From the NCBI RefSeq assembly GCF_004362855.1, contig NZ_SNXW01000003.1:1-64000 (forward strand): 64,000 bases of DNA, read 5' to 3'. Below are positions 20,590 to 30,344 of the stretch, one piece after another. A program made the position numbers and the translations under genes. How positions within the stretch are numbered: the first letter of the stretch is position 1; each line of letters opens with the position of its first letter. The stretch comes from Aquabacterium commune (GTDB lineage: Bacteria > Pseudomonadota > Gammaproteobacteria > Burkholderiales > Burkholderiaceae_C). The notes under the pieces are model-generated. The model had not been told where the DNA came from. It was given only the letters and a program-made list of their open reading frames with translations, and ran no database searches.

Positions 20590-21447
20590 ATGCATCACTG
20601 GCAGACCACCCGATTCAGCATCGACCTCAGCCGCCCGCAGATCATGGGCATCGTCAACGTCACGCCCGACTCGTTTTCCGATGGCGGTCAACACGCGAGC
20701 ACCACGTCGGCCTTGCGCCACGCGGAGCAACTGGTTGCCGAAGGTGCCCACGTCCTGGACATTGGCGGAGAGTCCACGCGCCCCGGTGCTCCCACGGTGC
20801 CACCCGCTGAAGAGTGGGCGCGCATCGAAGGCACGGTCAAGGGCGCGTTGGCGCTGGGCGTGCCGGTGTCGGTGGACACGTGCAAAACAGAAGTGATGCA
20901 GCGTGCGCTGGACGCCGGCGTGGACATCGTCAACGACATCCGCGCATTGCAGGCTCCCGGCGCACTGGACGTGGTGCGCGACCATGGACGCTGCGGCGTT
21001 TGCCTCATGCACATGCAAGGCGCTCCTGACACGATGCAGCAAGCACCGGTCTATGAAGACGTGATGGACGAGGTGCGGCACTTCCTGCTGGCGCGGCTGG
21101 CCGCTGTGCGCCAGGCGGGAGTGGCCGATGCGCGCATCACGCTCGACCCCGGCATCGGCTTTGGCAAAACACCTGCGCACAATCTCGCGTTGCTGCGTCG
21201 CCAGCGCGAACTCCTGGACCTGGGCTTGCCGCTGCTGCTGGGCTGGTCGCGCAAGTCCACCTTGGGGCAATTGACGGGCCGTCCTGTGGGCGAGCGCCTG
21301 GTGGCCAGCGTGACGGCAGCCCTGGCAGCGGTGCAGCACGGCGCCCGCATCGTGCGCGTCCATGACGTTGGCGCAACAGCCGATGCGCTGAGGGTGTGGG
21401 AAGCTGCAGGATTGCTCGACGTCGCACAAAACTCGGTCACAATCTGA
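20590..21447 (+). CDS. folP: dihydropteroate synthase
   Basis: A 285-residue TIM-barrel enzyme joining p-aminobenzoate to the pterin pyrophosphate in folate synthesis; the target of sulfonamides. Signature 1 is [16 protein letters not shown], with the pterin-site [10 protein letters not shown] and VNDIRAL. Later motifs are [10 protein letters not shown] and GWSRKS, ending in RVHDV. Residues 1-15 ([14 protein letters not shown]) form a short lead common to proteobacterial FolP. It lies 25 bp upstream of glmM, the usual ftsH-folP-glmM order. Confidence 0.97.
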   Translation: MHHWQTTRFSIDLSRPQIMGIVNVTPDSFSDGGQHASTTSALRHAEQLVAEGAHVLDIGGESTRPGAPTVPPAEEWARIEGTVKGALALGVPVSVDTCKTEVMQRALDAGVDIVNDIRALQAPGALDVVRDHGRCGVCLMHMQGAPDTMQQAPVYEDVMDEVRHFLLARLAAVRQAGVADARITLDPGIGFGKTPAHNLALLRRQRELLDLGLPLLLGWSRKSTLGQLTGRPVGERLVASVTAALAAVQHGARIVRVHDVGATADALRVWEAAGLLDVAQNSVTI

Positions 21448-21472
21448 GCGCCCTTCATTCAGCATCGCAGCC

Positions 21473-22810
21473 ATGTCACGACAATTCTTCGGCACAGACG
21501 GCATCCGCGGCACGGTTGGCCAGGACCCCATCACCCCCGATTTCGTGCTCCGCCTGGGGCATGCCGTGGGGCAGGTCTTGCGACGCCACACCCTGGGCCG
21601 CCGCCCGACCGTGCTGATTGGCAAGGACACCCGGATCTCGGGCTACATGCTGGAGTCGGCGCTGGAGGCTGGTTTCGCCTCGGCAGGGGTGGACGTGCTG
21701 CTGACTGGCCCGCTGCCCACGCCCGGTGTGGCCTACCTGACGCGCGCCCTGCGCCTGAGCCTGGGTGTGGTCATCAGTGCTTCGCACAACCCCTTTGCCG
21801 ACAACGGCATCAAGTTTTTCTCGGCACGTGGCGAGAAGCTGCCCGATGAGTGGGAGCTCGCCGTGGAGGCCGCCCTGCGCGAACCGCCGCAGTGGGTGGA
21901 CTCGCCCAACCTGGGCAAGGCCCGCCGCCTGGAAGATGCGCGCGGCCGCTACATCGAGTTCTGCAAAAGCACCTTCTCCTCCAACCTGTCGCTCAAGGGC
22001 CTCAAGCTCGTGATCGACGCCGCCCATGGTGCGGCCTACCAGGTGGCGCCCGAGGTGTTCCATGAACTGGGCGCCGAGGTGATCTCGATTGGCTGCTCGC
22101 CGGATGGCCTGAACATCAACGATGGCGTGGGTGCCACCCACCCAGAGGCCTTGGTCGAGGCTGTCAAGGCACACCGTGCCGACTACGGCATTGCTCTGGA
22201 TGGTGATGCCGACCGCTTGCAGTTCGTGGACGCCAAGGGCCGCCTGTTCAATGGCGATGAACTGCTCTACGTGATGGTCGCCGATCGCCTGGACCAAGGC
22301 GAAGACATCCAGGGGGCCGTGGGCACGCTCATGACCAACATGGCCGTCGAGCTGGCCCTGCAGAAGCGGGGCATCGAGTTCGTCCGCGCCAAGGTGGGCG
22401 ACCGCTATGTGCTGGAAGAGCTGGTGCGCAGGGGTTGGCACCTGGGTGGCGAAGGCTCTGGTCATCTCATCGCGCTGGACCGCCACACCACCGGCGACGG
22501 CATTGTCAGTGCGCTGCAGGTGTTGAAGGCCGTGGTGCGCAGCGCCTGCACGGTGGGGCAGTGGTTGGAAGGCGTTGAGCTCTTCCCGCAGCGGCTCATC
22601 AATGTGCGGCTGCAAGCAGGGCAGGATTGGAAGAGCAACGCAACCCTGCAGACCGTGCAGCAGGAGGTTGAAGGCGAGTTGCTTGGGCGTGGCCGCGTGC
22701 TGATCCGTGCCTCGGGCACCGAGCCACTGCTGCGTGTCATGGTGGAAGCGCAGGATCAGGCCTTGGCCGATCGGTGTGCGCAACGTTTGGCGGATGCTGT
22801 GAACGCCTGA
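21473..22810 (+). CDS. glmM: phosphoglucosamine mutase
   Basis: A 445-residue enzyme that converts glucosamine-6-phosphate to glucosamine-1-phosphate for peptidoglycan and LPS. The phosphoserine loop is [18 protein letters not shown] (Ser near 102). The metal-binding loop is [11 protein letters not shown] (three Asp), the sugar-specificity loop GGEGSGHLI, and the phosphate-binding C-terminal loop [15 protein letters not shown]. All four domains are present at normal length. Start [13 protein letters not shown] is canonical. Confidence 0.98.
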   Translation: MSRQFFGTDGIRGTVGQDPITPDFVLRLGHAVGQVLRRHTLGRRPTVLIGKDTRISGYMLESALEAGFASAGVDVLLTGPLPTPGVAYLTRALRLSLGVVISASHNPFADNGIKFFSARGEKLPDEWELAVEAALREPPQWVDSPNLGKARRLEDARGRYIEFCKSTFSSNLSLKGLKLVIDAAHGAAYQVAPEVFHELGAEVISIGCSPDGLNINDGVGATHPEALVEAVKAHRADYGIALDGDADRLQFVDAKGRLFNGDELLYVMVADRLDQGEDIQGAVGTLMTNMAVELALQKRGIEFVRAKVGDRYVLEELVRRGWHLGGEGSGHLIALDRHTTGDGIVSALQVLKAVVRSACTVGQWLEGVELFPQRLINVRLQAGQDWKSNATLQTVQQEVEGELLGRGRVLIRASGTEPLLRVMVEAQDQALADRCAQRLADAVNA

Positions 22811-22837
22811 GACAGCTTACCTGTTGTTGTACCGTGA

Positions 22838-22863
22838 AAAAGGGCGCCCTCGGGCGCCCTTTG
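22838..22863. terminator. bidirectional terminator between glmM and the fasciclin gene
   Basis: A perfect 11-bp stem (aaagggcgccc / gggcgcccttt) with a 2-base loop, so the real loop is probably 4 bases. T-rich on both sides (TTTGCATT right, TTTTTCAC left on the minus strand). It can stop both convergent transcripts. Confidence 0.8.
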
Positions 22864-22903
22864 CATTGATGGCGACGGCGGTACTGCGGTTGCCGCCGGC
22901 GAA

Positions 22904-23413
22904 TCACTTCTTGGGAGGCGTCAAGACCCGGTCGATGATGTGGACCGCGCCATTGGGGGCGAACAGATCGGCCTTGGTCACCAGGGACTCGTCCACGGTG
23001 ACAAAACCACCCGCCTTGGAAGCGGTGATCTTGCCGCCGCCCAGCGTGGCCAGGGGTGCGCCACCGGCCAAGATGTCAGAGGACCTGACGGTGCCAGCCA
23101 CCATGTGGTGCTGCAGCAGGGCCTTGAGTGCTGCGGGGTCCTTGGCCAACTTGTCCAGCGTGGCGGCAGGCACGGCCTTGAAAGCCTCGTCACTGGGGGC
23201 GAAGACGGTGACAGGGTTGCTGCCAGACAGCACGTCGCCCAGGCCGGCGCTGGTCACAAGCTTGTTGAACGTGCTCAGCTCGGCCGTGCTGCCCACCACG
23301 GATTGCACCGTTGCCGGGCCCATGTTGCCGGTCGTGGCGCAACCAGCGAACTGGAGGAGGGCGCCCAGGGTGGCGGCGGTCAGAACCAGGCGACGGGTGG
23401 GGCGAAAAGTCAT
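22904..23413 (-). CDS. fasciclin-domain lipoprotein
   Basis: A 169-residue secreted protein with a lipobox (LLQFAGC, Cys at about 24) after a basic and hydrophobic signal, so probably anchored in the outer or inner membrane facing the periplasm. One FAS1 domain fills residues 45-167. The H1 motif reads NPVTVFAPSDEAFKAVP and the H2 region AVHIIDRVL. FAS1 proteins mediate adhesion or unknown envelope functions. It is convergent with glmM and divergent from pstS, but a link to phosphate is not evident. Confidence 0.9.
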   Translation of the reverse strand: MTFRPTRRLVLTAATLGALLQFAGCATTGNMGPATVQSVVGSTAELSTFNKLVTSAGLGDVLSGSNPVTVFAPSDEAFKAVPAATLDKLAKDPAALKALLQHHMVAGTVRSSDILAGGAPLATLGGGKITASKAGGFVTVDESLVTKADLFAPNGAVHIIDRVLTPPKK

Positions 23414-23565
23414 GAGGAATCTCCAACGGTAGGTGTGCGCCGCAACAATGGCGCTGCCGGCAAGATAGGTGTCAAATGTGACAAATGCATGAATAAAATG
23501 TGAAGGCTCGCATGTGTGACATAGGCCAAGCGCATCAATCGTTTGATGACAATCGTGAGTGGATG

Positions 23566-23598
23566 TGTCACGGTTGCGTCACAGAGGCTCGGTAAAGT
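23566..23598 (+). promoter_or_regulatory. Pho box and -10 of the pst operon
   Basis: Two direct half-sites TGTCA (23566-23570) and CGTCA (23577-23581) lie exactly 11 bp apart, the spacing of PhoB-binding Pho boxes. A -10-like TAAAGT (23593-23598) follows 11 bp later, so PhoB would stand in for a -35 contact. The pstS start codon is 48 bp further on. The inference is that phosphate starvation induces pstS and the genes behind it. Confidence 0.6.
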
Positions 23599-23645
23599 GC
23601 GCAAGGTAAAAATTCGTTTGTCACATGACAAGGAAAGGCACACAC

Positions 23646-24680
23646 ATGAGCTTCAAGATGATTCGGACCGCTGTGGCTGTTTCGCTGGCCCTGATTTCGG
23701 GCAGCGTGCTGGCCAATGACGTGACTGGCGCGGGTGCCAGCTTCCCGGCACCCCTGTACTCCAAGTGGGCTGCTGCTTACAGCACCGCCACCAAGGTGCA
23801 GGTCAACTACCAGTCCGTCGGCTCCGGCGCCGGCATCAAGCAGATCAAGGCCAAGACGGTGGACTTCGGTGCCTCCGACATGCCCCTGACCGACGAAGAG
23901 CTGGCCAAGGACGGCCTGCTGCAGTTCCCCACCGTGATCGGTGGTGTGGTGCCTGTGGTCAACATCAAGGGCATCAACCCTGGCCAGCTGAAGCTGACGG
24001 GCGAGTTGCTGGGCAACATCTACTTGGGCAAGATCACCAAGTGGAACGACCCGGCCATCGCCGCCCTGAACCCGGGCGTCCCTTTGCCTGACGCAGCCAT
24101 CGCACCCGTGCGTCGCGCTGACGGCTCCGGCACCAGCTTCATCTTCACGAACTATCTGTCGAAGGTGAACGCCGAGTGGAAGTCCAAGGTGGGTGAAGGC
24201 ACCGCCGTGAACTGGCCCACCGGTGCAGGTGGCAAGGGCAACGAGGGCGTGTCGTCTTTCGTGCAGCGCCTGCCGAATTCGATCGGCTACGTGGAATACG
24301 CCTACGCCAAGCAGAACAAGATGTCGCACGTTGCCCTGAAGAACGCTGCTGGCAACTTCGTCGAGCCTGACGACCTGACCTTCAAGGCCGCTGCCGCTGC
24401 TGCCGAGTGGAACAAGTCGTTCTACCAGGTGCTGACCAATCAGGCTGGCAAGGATGCTTGGCCCCTGACGGGCGCCACTTTCATCCTGATCCACAAGTCG
24501 CAGGACAAGCCCGTTCAAGGCGCTGCTGCCCTGAAGTTCTTCGACTGGGCTTACTCTGGCGGTGACAAGGCTGCGGCCGAGTTGGAATACGTGCCGCTGC
24601 CCAGCAGCGTCAAGGACCTGGTCCGCAAGCAGTGGGGTTCCGTGGTGGACACCGCTGGCAAGACCGTGTCGTACAAGTGA
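23646..24680 (+). CDS. pstS: phosphate ABC transporter substrate-binding protein PstS
   Basis: A 344-residue periplasmic phosphate-binding protein. The signal peptide is residues 1-22 (IRTAVAVSLALISGSVLA, cleaved before NDVTGAG). Phosphate-contacting motifs are visible: GAGASFPAPLYSKW, SVGSGAGIKQI, VDFGASDMPLT and RADGSGTSFIFTNYL. The length matches E. coli PstS (346). I chose the ATG at 23646 because the seven-codon upstream extension would disrupt the signal peptide. An inverted repeat follows the gene, so pstS can be expressed above the rest of the operon. Confidence 0.97.
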   Translation: MSFKMIRTAVAVSLALISGSVLANDVTGAGASFPAPLYSKWAAAYSTATKVQVNYQSVGSGAGIKQIKAKTVDFGASDMPLTDEELAKDGLLQFPTVIGGVVPVVNIKGINPGQLKLTGELLGNIYLGKITKWNDPAIAALNPGVPLPDAAIAPVRRADGSGTSFIFTNYLSKVNAEWKSKVGEGTAVNWPTGAGGKGNEGVSSFVQRLPNSIGYVEYAYAKQNKMSHVALKNAAGNFVEPDDLTFKAAAAAAEWNKSFYQVLTNQAGKDAWPLTGATFILIHKSQDKPVQGAAALKFFDWAYSGGDKAAAELEYVPLPSSVKDLVRKQWGSVVDTAGKTVSYK

Positions 24681-24704
24681 TCGTTTGATCCTTGTCTGAA
24701 AAGG

Positions 24705-24740
24705 CCGGGCGCGTGCGCAGAGCAAGCGCCCGGTTTGTTG
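24705..24740 (+). terminator. attenuator-like hairpin between pstS and pstC
   Basis: An 8-bp perfect stem (ccgggcgc / gcgcccgg) with a 13-base loop, then TTTGTTGTTG. A leaky terminator here fits the need for far more PstS than membrane components. It could equally protect the pstS 3' end from degradation. Confidence 0.6.
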
Positions 24741-24782
24741 TTGAAGAGACTTCGCTTCAGCTGTCTCTGCGATGGAGTTCGC

Positions 24783-25814
24783 ATGACCGCCATTTTGCCC
24801 ACTGACATGGACGACGCTGGTGCACAGCCGTCCCGTCAAGAAAAGCGCCACCCCATGACCAATCCGCCCTCACGGCGTGTCAATGCCCCGTGGGCAGACG
24901 CCGTTTTCGAATGGGCCGCGCGCGCCGCCGCCGTCCTGACCCTGAGCTTGCTGCTGGGCATCATCGGTTCGCTGGTCGTGGGCGCTTGGCCTGCCATCCA
25001 GGAATACGGTCTGGGCTTCCTGGTCAGCACGGACTGGGACCCGGTGCAAAACAAATTCGGTGGCCTGGTGATGATCTACGGCACGCTGATGACCTCGTTC
25101 ATCGCGTTGTTGATCGCCGTGCCCGTGAGCTTCGGCATCGCCGTGTTCCTGACCGAGCTGTCGCCTTCCTGGCTGAAGCGCCCGCTGGGCATCGCCATCG
25201 AATTGCTCGCCGCCGTGCCCTCGATCGTGTACGGCATGTGGGGCCTGCTGGTGTTCGGGCCGATCCTGGCCGAGTACGTGCAACAGCCGCTGCAATCCCT
25301 CACGCAAGGCATCCCTTACGTGGGCGCCTTCTTCTCCGGTCCTCCTGTGGGCATCGGCATCTTGTCGGCCGGCATCATCCTGGCCATCATGATCATCCCC
25401 TTCATCGCGTCGGTGATGCGTGACGTGTTCGAAGTCACGCCGCCCATGCTGAAGGAGTCGGCCTATGGTCTCGGTTCGACCACCTGGGAGGTCGTGTCCA
25501 AGGTGGTGTTGCCCTACACCAAGACCGGTGTGGTCGGTGGCGTCATGCTGGGTCTGGGCCGTGCGCTCGGCGAGACCATGGCCGTGACCTTCGTCATCGG
25601 CAACATGAACCAGCTGAACTCGCTGTCGGTGTTCGAGGCGGCTAACAGCATCACCTCGGCGCTGGCCAACGAATTTGCGGAAGCCGGCGAAGGCCTGCAC
25701 CAAGCCTCGCTGATCTACCTGGGTCTGATCCTGTTTTTCATCACCTTCGTGGTACTGGCCTTCTCCAAGGTGTTGCTGGCCCGTCTGAAGAAGTCTGAAG
25801 GAGCGCGTTCATGA
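24783..25814 (+). CDS. pstC: phosphate ABC transporter permease PstC
   Basis: A 343-residue inner-membrane permease with six main helices. The EAA loop that contacts PstB lies in [31 protein letters not shown]. The N-terminal 40 residues are hydrophilic. The start at 24783 has GGAG five bases upstream; an internal ATG at 24855 (MTNPPSRR) is an alternative closer to the family's usual start. Its stop overlaps pstA (ATGA), showing translational coupling. Confidence 0.95.
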   Translation: MTAILPTDMDDAGAQPSRQEKRHPMTNPPSRRVNAPWADAVFEWAARAAAVLTLSLLLGIIGSLVVGAWPAIQEYGLGFLVSTDWDPVQNKFGGLVMIYGTLMTSFIALLIAVPVSFGIAVFLTELSPSWLKRPLGIAIELLAAVPSIVYGMWGLLVFGPILAEYVQQPLQSLTQGIPYVGAFFSGPPVGIGILSAGIILAIMIIPFIASVMRDVFEVTPPMLKESAYGLGSTTWEVVSKVVLPYTKTGVVGGVMLGLGRALGETMAVTFVIGNMNQLNSLSVFEAANSITSALANEFAEAGEGLHQASLIYLGLILFFITFVVLAFSKVLLARLKKSEGARS

Positions 25815-26668
25815 GCGCAGAACTGCACGCCATCCGCGCCCGCCGACATGCGGGTCGCAAGCGCACCAATTTCATCGCCCTGACCCTGTCGCTGAGCGCC
25901 ATGCTGTTCGGCCTCGTCTGGCTGGTCTGGATCCTGGTCGAGACGGTGCACCTGGGCCTGGGTGGTCTGGCCCTGGCCACGTTCACCGAGATGACGCCCC
26001 CTCCGATGGAGGCCGGCGGCTTGGCCAACGCCTTGATGGGCTCACTCTTGATGGTGGGTCTGGCCACACTGATCGGCACGCCCGTCGGCATCCTGGCAGG
26101 CATCTACCTGGCCGAGTACGGTCAGAGCACCTGGCTGGGCAGCGTGACCCGCTTCATCAACGACATCCTGCTGTCGGCGCCTTCCATCGTGGTCGGTCTG
26201 TTCATCTACTCGGCCGTGGTGGCACCCACCAAGACCTTCTCGGGTGGTGCCGGTGTGCTGGCTTTGGCGCTGATCGTGGTGCCGGTGGTCATCCGCACCA
26301 CCGAGAACATGCTGTCGCTGGTGCCAGGTGCGTTGCGTGAGGCGGCTTACGCTCTGGGCACGCCGAAGTGGCGCGTCATCATGACGATCACGCTGAAATC
26401 GGCCCGCGCTGGCGTCATCACCGGCATCCTACTGGCCATTGCCCGCGTGTCCGGAGAAACCGCACCGCTGCTGTTCACGGCCCTGTCCAACCAGTTCTGG
26501 ACGACGGACCTGGGTTCGCCCATGGCCAGCCTGCCGGTGACGATTTTCAAATTCGCGATGAGCCCTTATGAGAACTGGCAGAAGCTTGCCTGGGCAGGCG
26601 TCTTCATCATCACCATCGGTGTGCTGGTGCTCAACATCGTCGCTCGAACCTTGTTCCGCCAGCGTTGA
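25811..26668 (+). CDS. pstA: phosphate ABC transporter permease PstA
   Basis: A 285-residue partner permease of PstC with six hydrophobic segments. The EAA motif [20 protein letters not shown] and the following [25 protein letters not shown] are typical of PstA. Basic residues ([10 protein letters not shown]) precede the first helix. It overlaps pstC by 4 bp and precedes pstB by 34 bp. Confidence 0.97.
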   Translation: MSAELHAIRARRHAGRKRTNFIALTLSLSAMLFGLVWLVWILVETVHLGLGGLALATFTEMTPPPMEAGGLANALMGSLLMVGLATLIGTPVGILAGIYLAEYGQSTWLGSVTRFINDILLSAPSIVVGLFIYSAVVAPTKTFSGGAGVLALALIVVPVVIRTTENMLSLVPGALREAAYALGTPKWRVIMTITLKSARAGVITGILLAIARVSGETAPLLFTALSNQFWTTDLGSPMASLPVTIFKFAMSPYENWQKLAWAGVFIITIGVLVLNIVARTLFRQR

Positions 26669-26702
26669 TCGCTTGGCCCACTGAATTTCGGAGAACCTGA
26701 TC

Positions 26703-27488
26703 ATGGATGCCAAGGTGCAAACCCAATCTCCCGCGAAGGCCAAACTGGCCGTCAAGAACCTGAACTTTTACTACGGCAAGTTCCACGCGTTGAAGAACGT
26801 GAACATGGAGTTGCCCGAGAACAAAGTCACCGCTTTCATTGGCCCGTCGGGCTGCGGCAAGTCCACGCTGCTGCGCACCTTCAACCGCATGTTCGAGCTC
26901 TACCCCGAGCAGCGCGCCGAAGGCCAGATTCTGCTGGACGGCCAGGACATCCTGACCACCAAGGAAGACGTGTCGCTGATCCGTGCCAAGGTCGGCATGG
27001 TGTTCCAGAAGCCGACGCCGTTCCCGATGTCGATCTACGAGAACATCTCGTTCGGCGTCAAGCTGTTCGAGAACCTCTCGCGCTCCGAAATGGACGAGCG
27101 CGTGGAGTGGGCCTTGAAAAAGGCCGCGCTGTGGAACGAAGTCAAGGACAAGCTCAACCAGAGCGGCTCCGGCCTGTCCGGCGGTCAGCAGCAACGTCTG
27201 TGCATCGCCCGTGGCATCGCCATCAAGCCCGAAGTGCTGCTGCTGGACGAGCCGTGCTCGGCGCTGGACCCGATCTCCACCGGCAAGATCGAAGAGCTGA
27301 TCCATGAGCTCAAGGACGACTACACCGTCCTGATCGTGACGCACAACATGCAGCAGGCTGCCCGCTGCTCCGACTTCACGGCCTACATGTACCTGGGCGA
27401 GCTGATTGAATTCGGTGCCACCACCGACATCTTCATGAAGCCCAAGCGCACGGAAACCGAGGACTACATCACCGGCCGTTTCGGCTGA
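26703..27488 (+). CDS. pstB: phosphate ABC transporter ATP-binding protein PstB
   Basis: A 261-residue ATPase energising PstCA. Walker [10 protein letters not shown] is at about residues 49-57, the Q-loop in [17 protein letters not shown] (a PstB hallmark), signature [14 protein letters not shown], Walker [14 protein letters not shown] and switch His in VTHNMQQA. N-terminus and length are normal. The ribosome binding site is GGAG at 26691-26694. Confidence 0.98.
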   Translation: MDAKVQTQSPAKAKLAVKNLNFYYGKFHALKNVNMELPENKVTAFIGPSGCGKSTLLRTFNRMFELYPEQRAEGQILLDGQDILTTKEDVSLIRAKVGMVFQKPTPFPMSIYENISFGVKLFENLSRSEMDERVEWALKKAALWNEVKDKLNQSGSGLSGGQQQRLCIARGIAIKPEVLLLDEPCSALDPISTGKIEELIHELKDDYTVLIVTHNMQQAARCSDFTAYMYLGELIEFGATTDIFMKPKRTETEDYITGRFG

Positions 27489-27539
27489 TGTGTTTTCCTT
27501 TGCTTTCGCGCCCAACAGATACACACAAGGAGTCGTCTC

Positions 27540-28247
27540 ATGACGGAAAAACACCTGTCCAGCCAGTTTGACAACGAACTCAGCGGCATTTCCACGCGCG
27601 TGCTGGAAATGGGCGGCCTGGTCGAATCCCAGGTGGCCTTGGCCATTGACGCCCTCACGCACTTCAATGGCGAAGTCGCCAGCCAGGTGCTGACCCACGA
27701 AGAGCGCGTCAATGCCATGGAAATGTCCATCGATGCGGACCTGTCGGCCATCATCGCGCGCCGCCAGCCGACCGCCCGCGACCTGCGCCTGCTGATCGCC
27801 ATCTCCAAAACGATTGGCAACCTGGAACGTGTGGGTGACGAAGCCGCGCGCGTGGCCCGCACGGTCCAGCGCCTGATCAACACCGGCGTGTCCAGCCGCC
27901 TGCGCCTGCCGGTGAGCGACGTGTCGTTCGAAGCCGGTCTGGCAACGGCCTCGCTGCGCAAGGCCCTGGACGCTTTTGCCCGTCTGGACACCACGACCGC
28001 GCTGGAAGTCATCAAGGCCGACAACGAAATCGACGCCGAGTTCGATGGCCTGATGCGCAAGCTGATCACCTACATGATGGAAGACCCGCGCACCATCTCG
28101 GCATCGATCGACCTGGTGTTCGTGGCCAAGGCCATCGAGCGCGTGGGCGACCATGCCAAGAACCTGGCCGAGCAGGTGATCTACATCGTCAAGGGCACCG
28201 ACGTGCGGCATAACACGCCGGAAGCCGTTGAGTCCATCATCAAATAA
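27540..28247 (+). CDS. phoU: phosphate signaling protein PhoU
   Basis: A 235-residue protein of two similar three-helix bundles that transmits the transporter's state to PhoR and represses the Pho response when phosphate is abundant. Each half carries a metal-binding acidic motif: ERVGDEAARVA (residues 98-108) and ERVGDHAKNLAE near residue 200. The start MTEKHLSSQFDNELSGIS is canonical, with AAGGAG 8 bp upstream. Confidence 0.97.
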   Translation: MTEKHLSSQFDNELSGISTRVLEMGGLVESQVALAIDALTHFNGEVASQVLTHEERVNAMEMSIDADLSAIIARRQPTARDLRLLIAISKTIGNLERVGDEAARVARTVQRLINTGVSSRLRLPVSDVSFEAGLATASLRKALDAFARLDTTTALEVIKADNEIDAEFDGLMRKLITYMMEDPRTISASIDLVFVAKAIERVGDHAKNLAEQVIYIVKGTDVRHNTPEAVESIIK

Positions 28248-28262
28248 CAGAGGAGCAGCGCG

Positions 28263-28964
28263 ATGAGCCGTGTGCTGGTGGTTGAGGACGAGTTGGCGAT
28301 CGCGGAGTTGATCGCATTGAACTTGCGTCATTCCGGTTTCGAAGTGGTGCTGGCCCGCGATGGCGACGAGGCACAGCTGGAGATCGACAAGGTGCTGCCC
28401 GACCTCGTGCTGCTGGACTGGATGCTGCCAGGCCAGTCGGGCTTGTCGTTGGCCAAGCGCTGGCGCGGTGTGGCGCGCACGCGCGACCTGCCCATCATCA
28501 TGCTGACCGCCCGTGCGGAAGAGGTGGACAAGGTCGCTGGCCTGGACGCGGGGGCCGACGACTACCTGACCAAGCCTTTTTCGACGCACGAGCTGATGGC
28601 CCGTGTGCGTGCGGTGTTGCGTCGCAAGGCACCTCAGGCACTGGATTCGGCCGTGGAGATCGCCGGCCTGCGCCTGGACCCGGCCACCCGCCGTGTCTGC
28701 CGTGGCGAGCAGGAAGTGAAGATCGGTCCGACCGAGTTCAAATTGCTGCACTTCTTCATGACCCACCCGGAGCGCGTGCACAGCCGTGCGCAACTGCTGG
28801 ACCGTGTCTGGGGTGACCATGTCTTCATCGAAGAGCGCACGGTCGATGTGCACGTGAAGCGTCTGCGCGAGGCCTTGTCGCCGGTGCACCGCTCCCAGTT
28901 GATCGAGACCGTGCGTGGCGCGGGCTACCGCTTGACCCAACAGGTCGTTGACGCCGCAGCCTGA
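28263..28964 (+). CDS. phoB: phosphate regulon response regulator PhoB
   Basis: A 233-residue OmpR-family regulator. The receiver domain has acidic pocket VEDE, phospho-acceptor Asp in LVLLDWMLPG (about residue 53), Thr in IIMLTAR and Lys in LTKPFS. The C-terminal winged helix (residues 130-228) has the recognition region VFIEERTVDVHVKRLREAL and ends RGAGYRL. It would bind Pho boxes such as the one before pstS. It follows phoU by 15 bp and precedes phoR by 9 bp. Confidence 0.97.
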   Translation: MSRVLVVEDELAIAELIALNLRHSGFEVVLARDGDEAQLEIDKVLPDLVLLDWMLPGQSGLSLAKRWRGVARTRDLPIIMLTARAEEVDKVAGLDAGADDYLTKPFSTHELMARVRAVLRRKAPQALDSAVEIAGLRLDPATRRVCRGEQEVKIGPTEFKLLHFFMTHPERVHSRAQLLDRVWGDHVFIEERTVDVHVKRLREALSPVHRSQLIETVRGAGYRLTQQVVDAAA

Positions 28965-28973
28965 CGGAGCCCT

Positions 28974-30305
28974 GTGGATTCAAGCAACTCTTGGCTGCTG
29001 TCGCGCATCCTGGTCCGTGTGGTGGCCGGCGTGCTGGGCGGCGTGGTGGGCTATTGGCTGGGCTTTCACCTGGGTTACCCGGTGGCTTTGGGCATCTCCC
29101 TCGGTGCGGCTTCTGTGCTGGCCTTGTCTGTCAGCGACACGCTCAAAGGCAGCGAGCTGCTGGACTGGCTGCGCACGCCGGAGCAGGCCTCGCCGCACCT
29201 GGCGGGTGTCTGGGCAGAGGTCGCGCACCGGGTGCAGCGCTTGGTCCGCACGCACCGGGATGAGGTGGAGGCCGAGCGTGCCCGACTGGACCAGTTCCTG
29301 TCGGCCATCGAGGCCTCGCCCAATGGCGTGCTGCTGCTGGACGACACCGACCACATCACCTGGGTGAGTGCAGCTGCGGCCGACCACTTCGGGCTCAACC
29401 GCCAGCGCGACCTGCAGCAGCGCGTGACCAACCTGATCCGCCAGCCCGCCTTTGTGCAGTACCTGGCCGTGGGGGACTTCCGGGTGCCGGTCAAGGTGCC
29501 GGTGAGCCGTGGATCGCTGACTTGGTTGCAAATCCAGATCCAGGAGTACGGCGAGGGGCTGAAGCTGGTGCTGTCTCAGGACATCACCGAGCGCGAACGC
29601 GCCGACACCATGCGCCGGGACTTCGTGGCCAACGTGTCACACGAGATCCGCACGCCACTGACGGTGCTCAATGGCTTCATCGAGACCTTGGGTTCCTTGC
29701 CACTGACCGAGGTGGAGCGCAAGCGCGTCATCGCCTTGATGGCGCAGCAGGCAGACCGCATGCAGAGCCTGGTGGCCGATTTGCTGACGCTGGCCCAGAT
29801 CGAGGGCAGCCCGCGGCCGGCTTCTGACCGATGGATCAGGGCCTCGGCGTTGATGCAGCGCATCGAGAGCGATGCCAGGGGCTTGTCGCGTGAGCGGCAT
29901 CCCATCACCGTGTTCCTGGACCCGAGCGATCAGGCGGTGGAGGTTTCAGGCATCGAAAGCGAGTGGCTGAGCGCCATGGGCAATTTGGTGTCCAACGCCG
30001 TGCGTTACACCCCTGCGGGTCAGCCCATCGAGGTGCGTTGGCAGACCTTGCCGGACGGCACAGGCGAGTTCAGCGTGCGCGACCATGGTGCCGGCATTGA
30101 CGCTGAGCACATCCCACGCCTCACCGAGCGCTTTTACCGGGTGGACGGCAGCCGTTCGCGGGACACGGGCGGCACAGGCCTGGGCCTGTCCATCGTCAAG
30201 CACGTGGTGCAGCGGCACGGCGGTGAGTTGAAAATCACCAGCGAAAAGGGCAAGGGCTCGGTCTTCACACTGCAGATCCCCGCGGTGCGGGTGCGCAAGG
30301 CCTGA
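28974..30305 (+). CDS. phoR: phosphate regulon sensor histidine kinase PhoR
   Basis: A 443-residue membrane kinase partner of PhoB. Two hydrophobic helices at the N-terminus (about 8-30 and 35-54) anchor it, without a large periplasmic domain, as expected for PhoR. A PAS domain lies at about 105-200 (NGVLLLDDTDHITWVSAAAA). The H-box is VSHEIRTPLTVLNGF, the N-box GNLVSNAVRYTPAG, and the G-boxes DHGAGI and GTGLGLSIVKHVV. It starts with GTG at 28974 after CGGAG. Confidence 0.95.
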   Translation: MDSSNSWLLSRILVRVVAGVLGGVVGYWLGFHLGYPVALGISLGAASVLALSVSDTLKGSELLDWLRTPEQASPHLAGVWAEVAHRVQRLVRTHRDEVEAERARLDQFLSAIEASPNGVLLLDDTDHITWVSAAAADHFGLNRQRDLQQRVTNLIRQPAFVQYLAVGDFRVPVKVPVSRGSLTWLQIQIQEYGEGLKLVLSQDITERERADTMRRDFVANVSHEIRTPLTVLNGFIETLGSLPLTEVERKRVIALMAQQADRMQSLVADLLTLAQIEGSPRPASDRWIRASALMQRIESDARGLSRERHPITVFLDPSDQAVEVSGIESEWLSAMGNLVSNAVRYTPAGQPIEVRWQTLPDGTGEFSVRDHGAGIDAEHIPRLTERFYRVDGSRSRDTGGTGLGLSIVKHVVQRHGGELKITSEKGKGSVFTLQIPAVRVRKA

Positions 30306-30344
30306 CAGCGAAGTGACGGATCCCCGACCTGGGACTCAGAGCGT

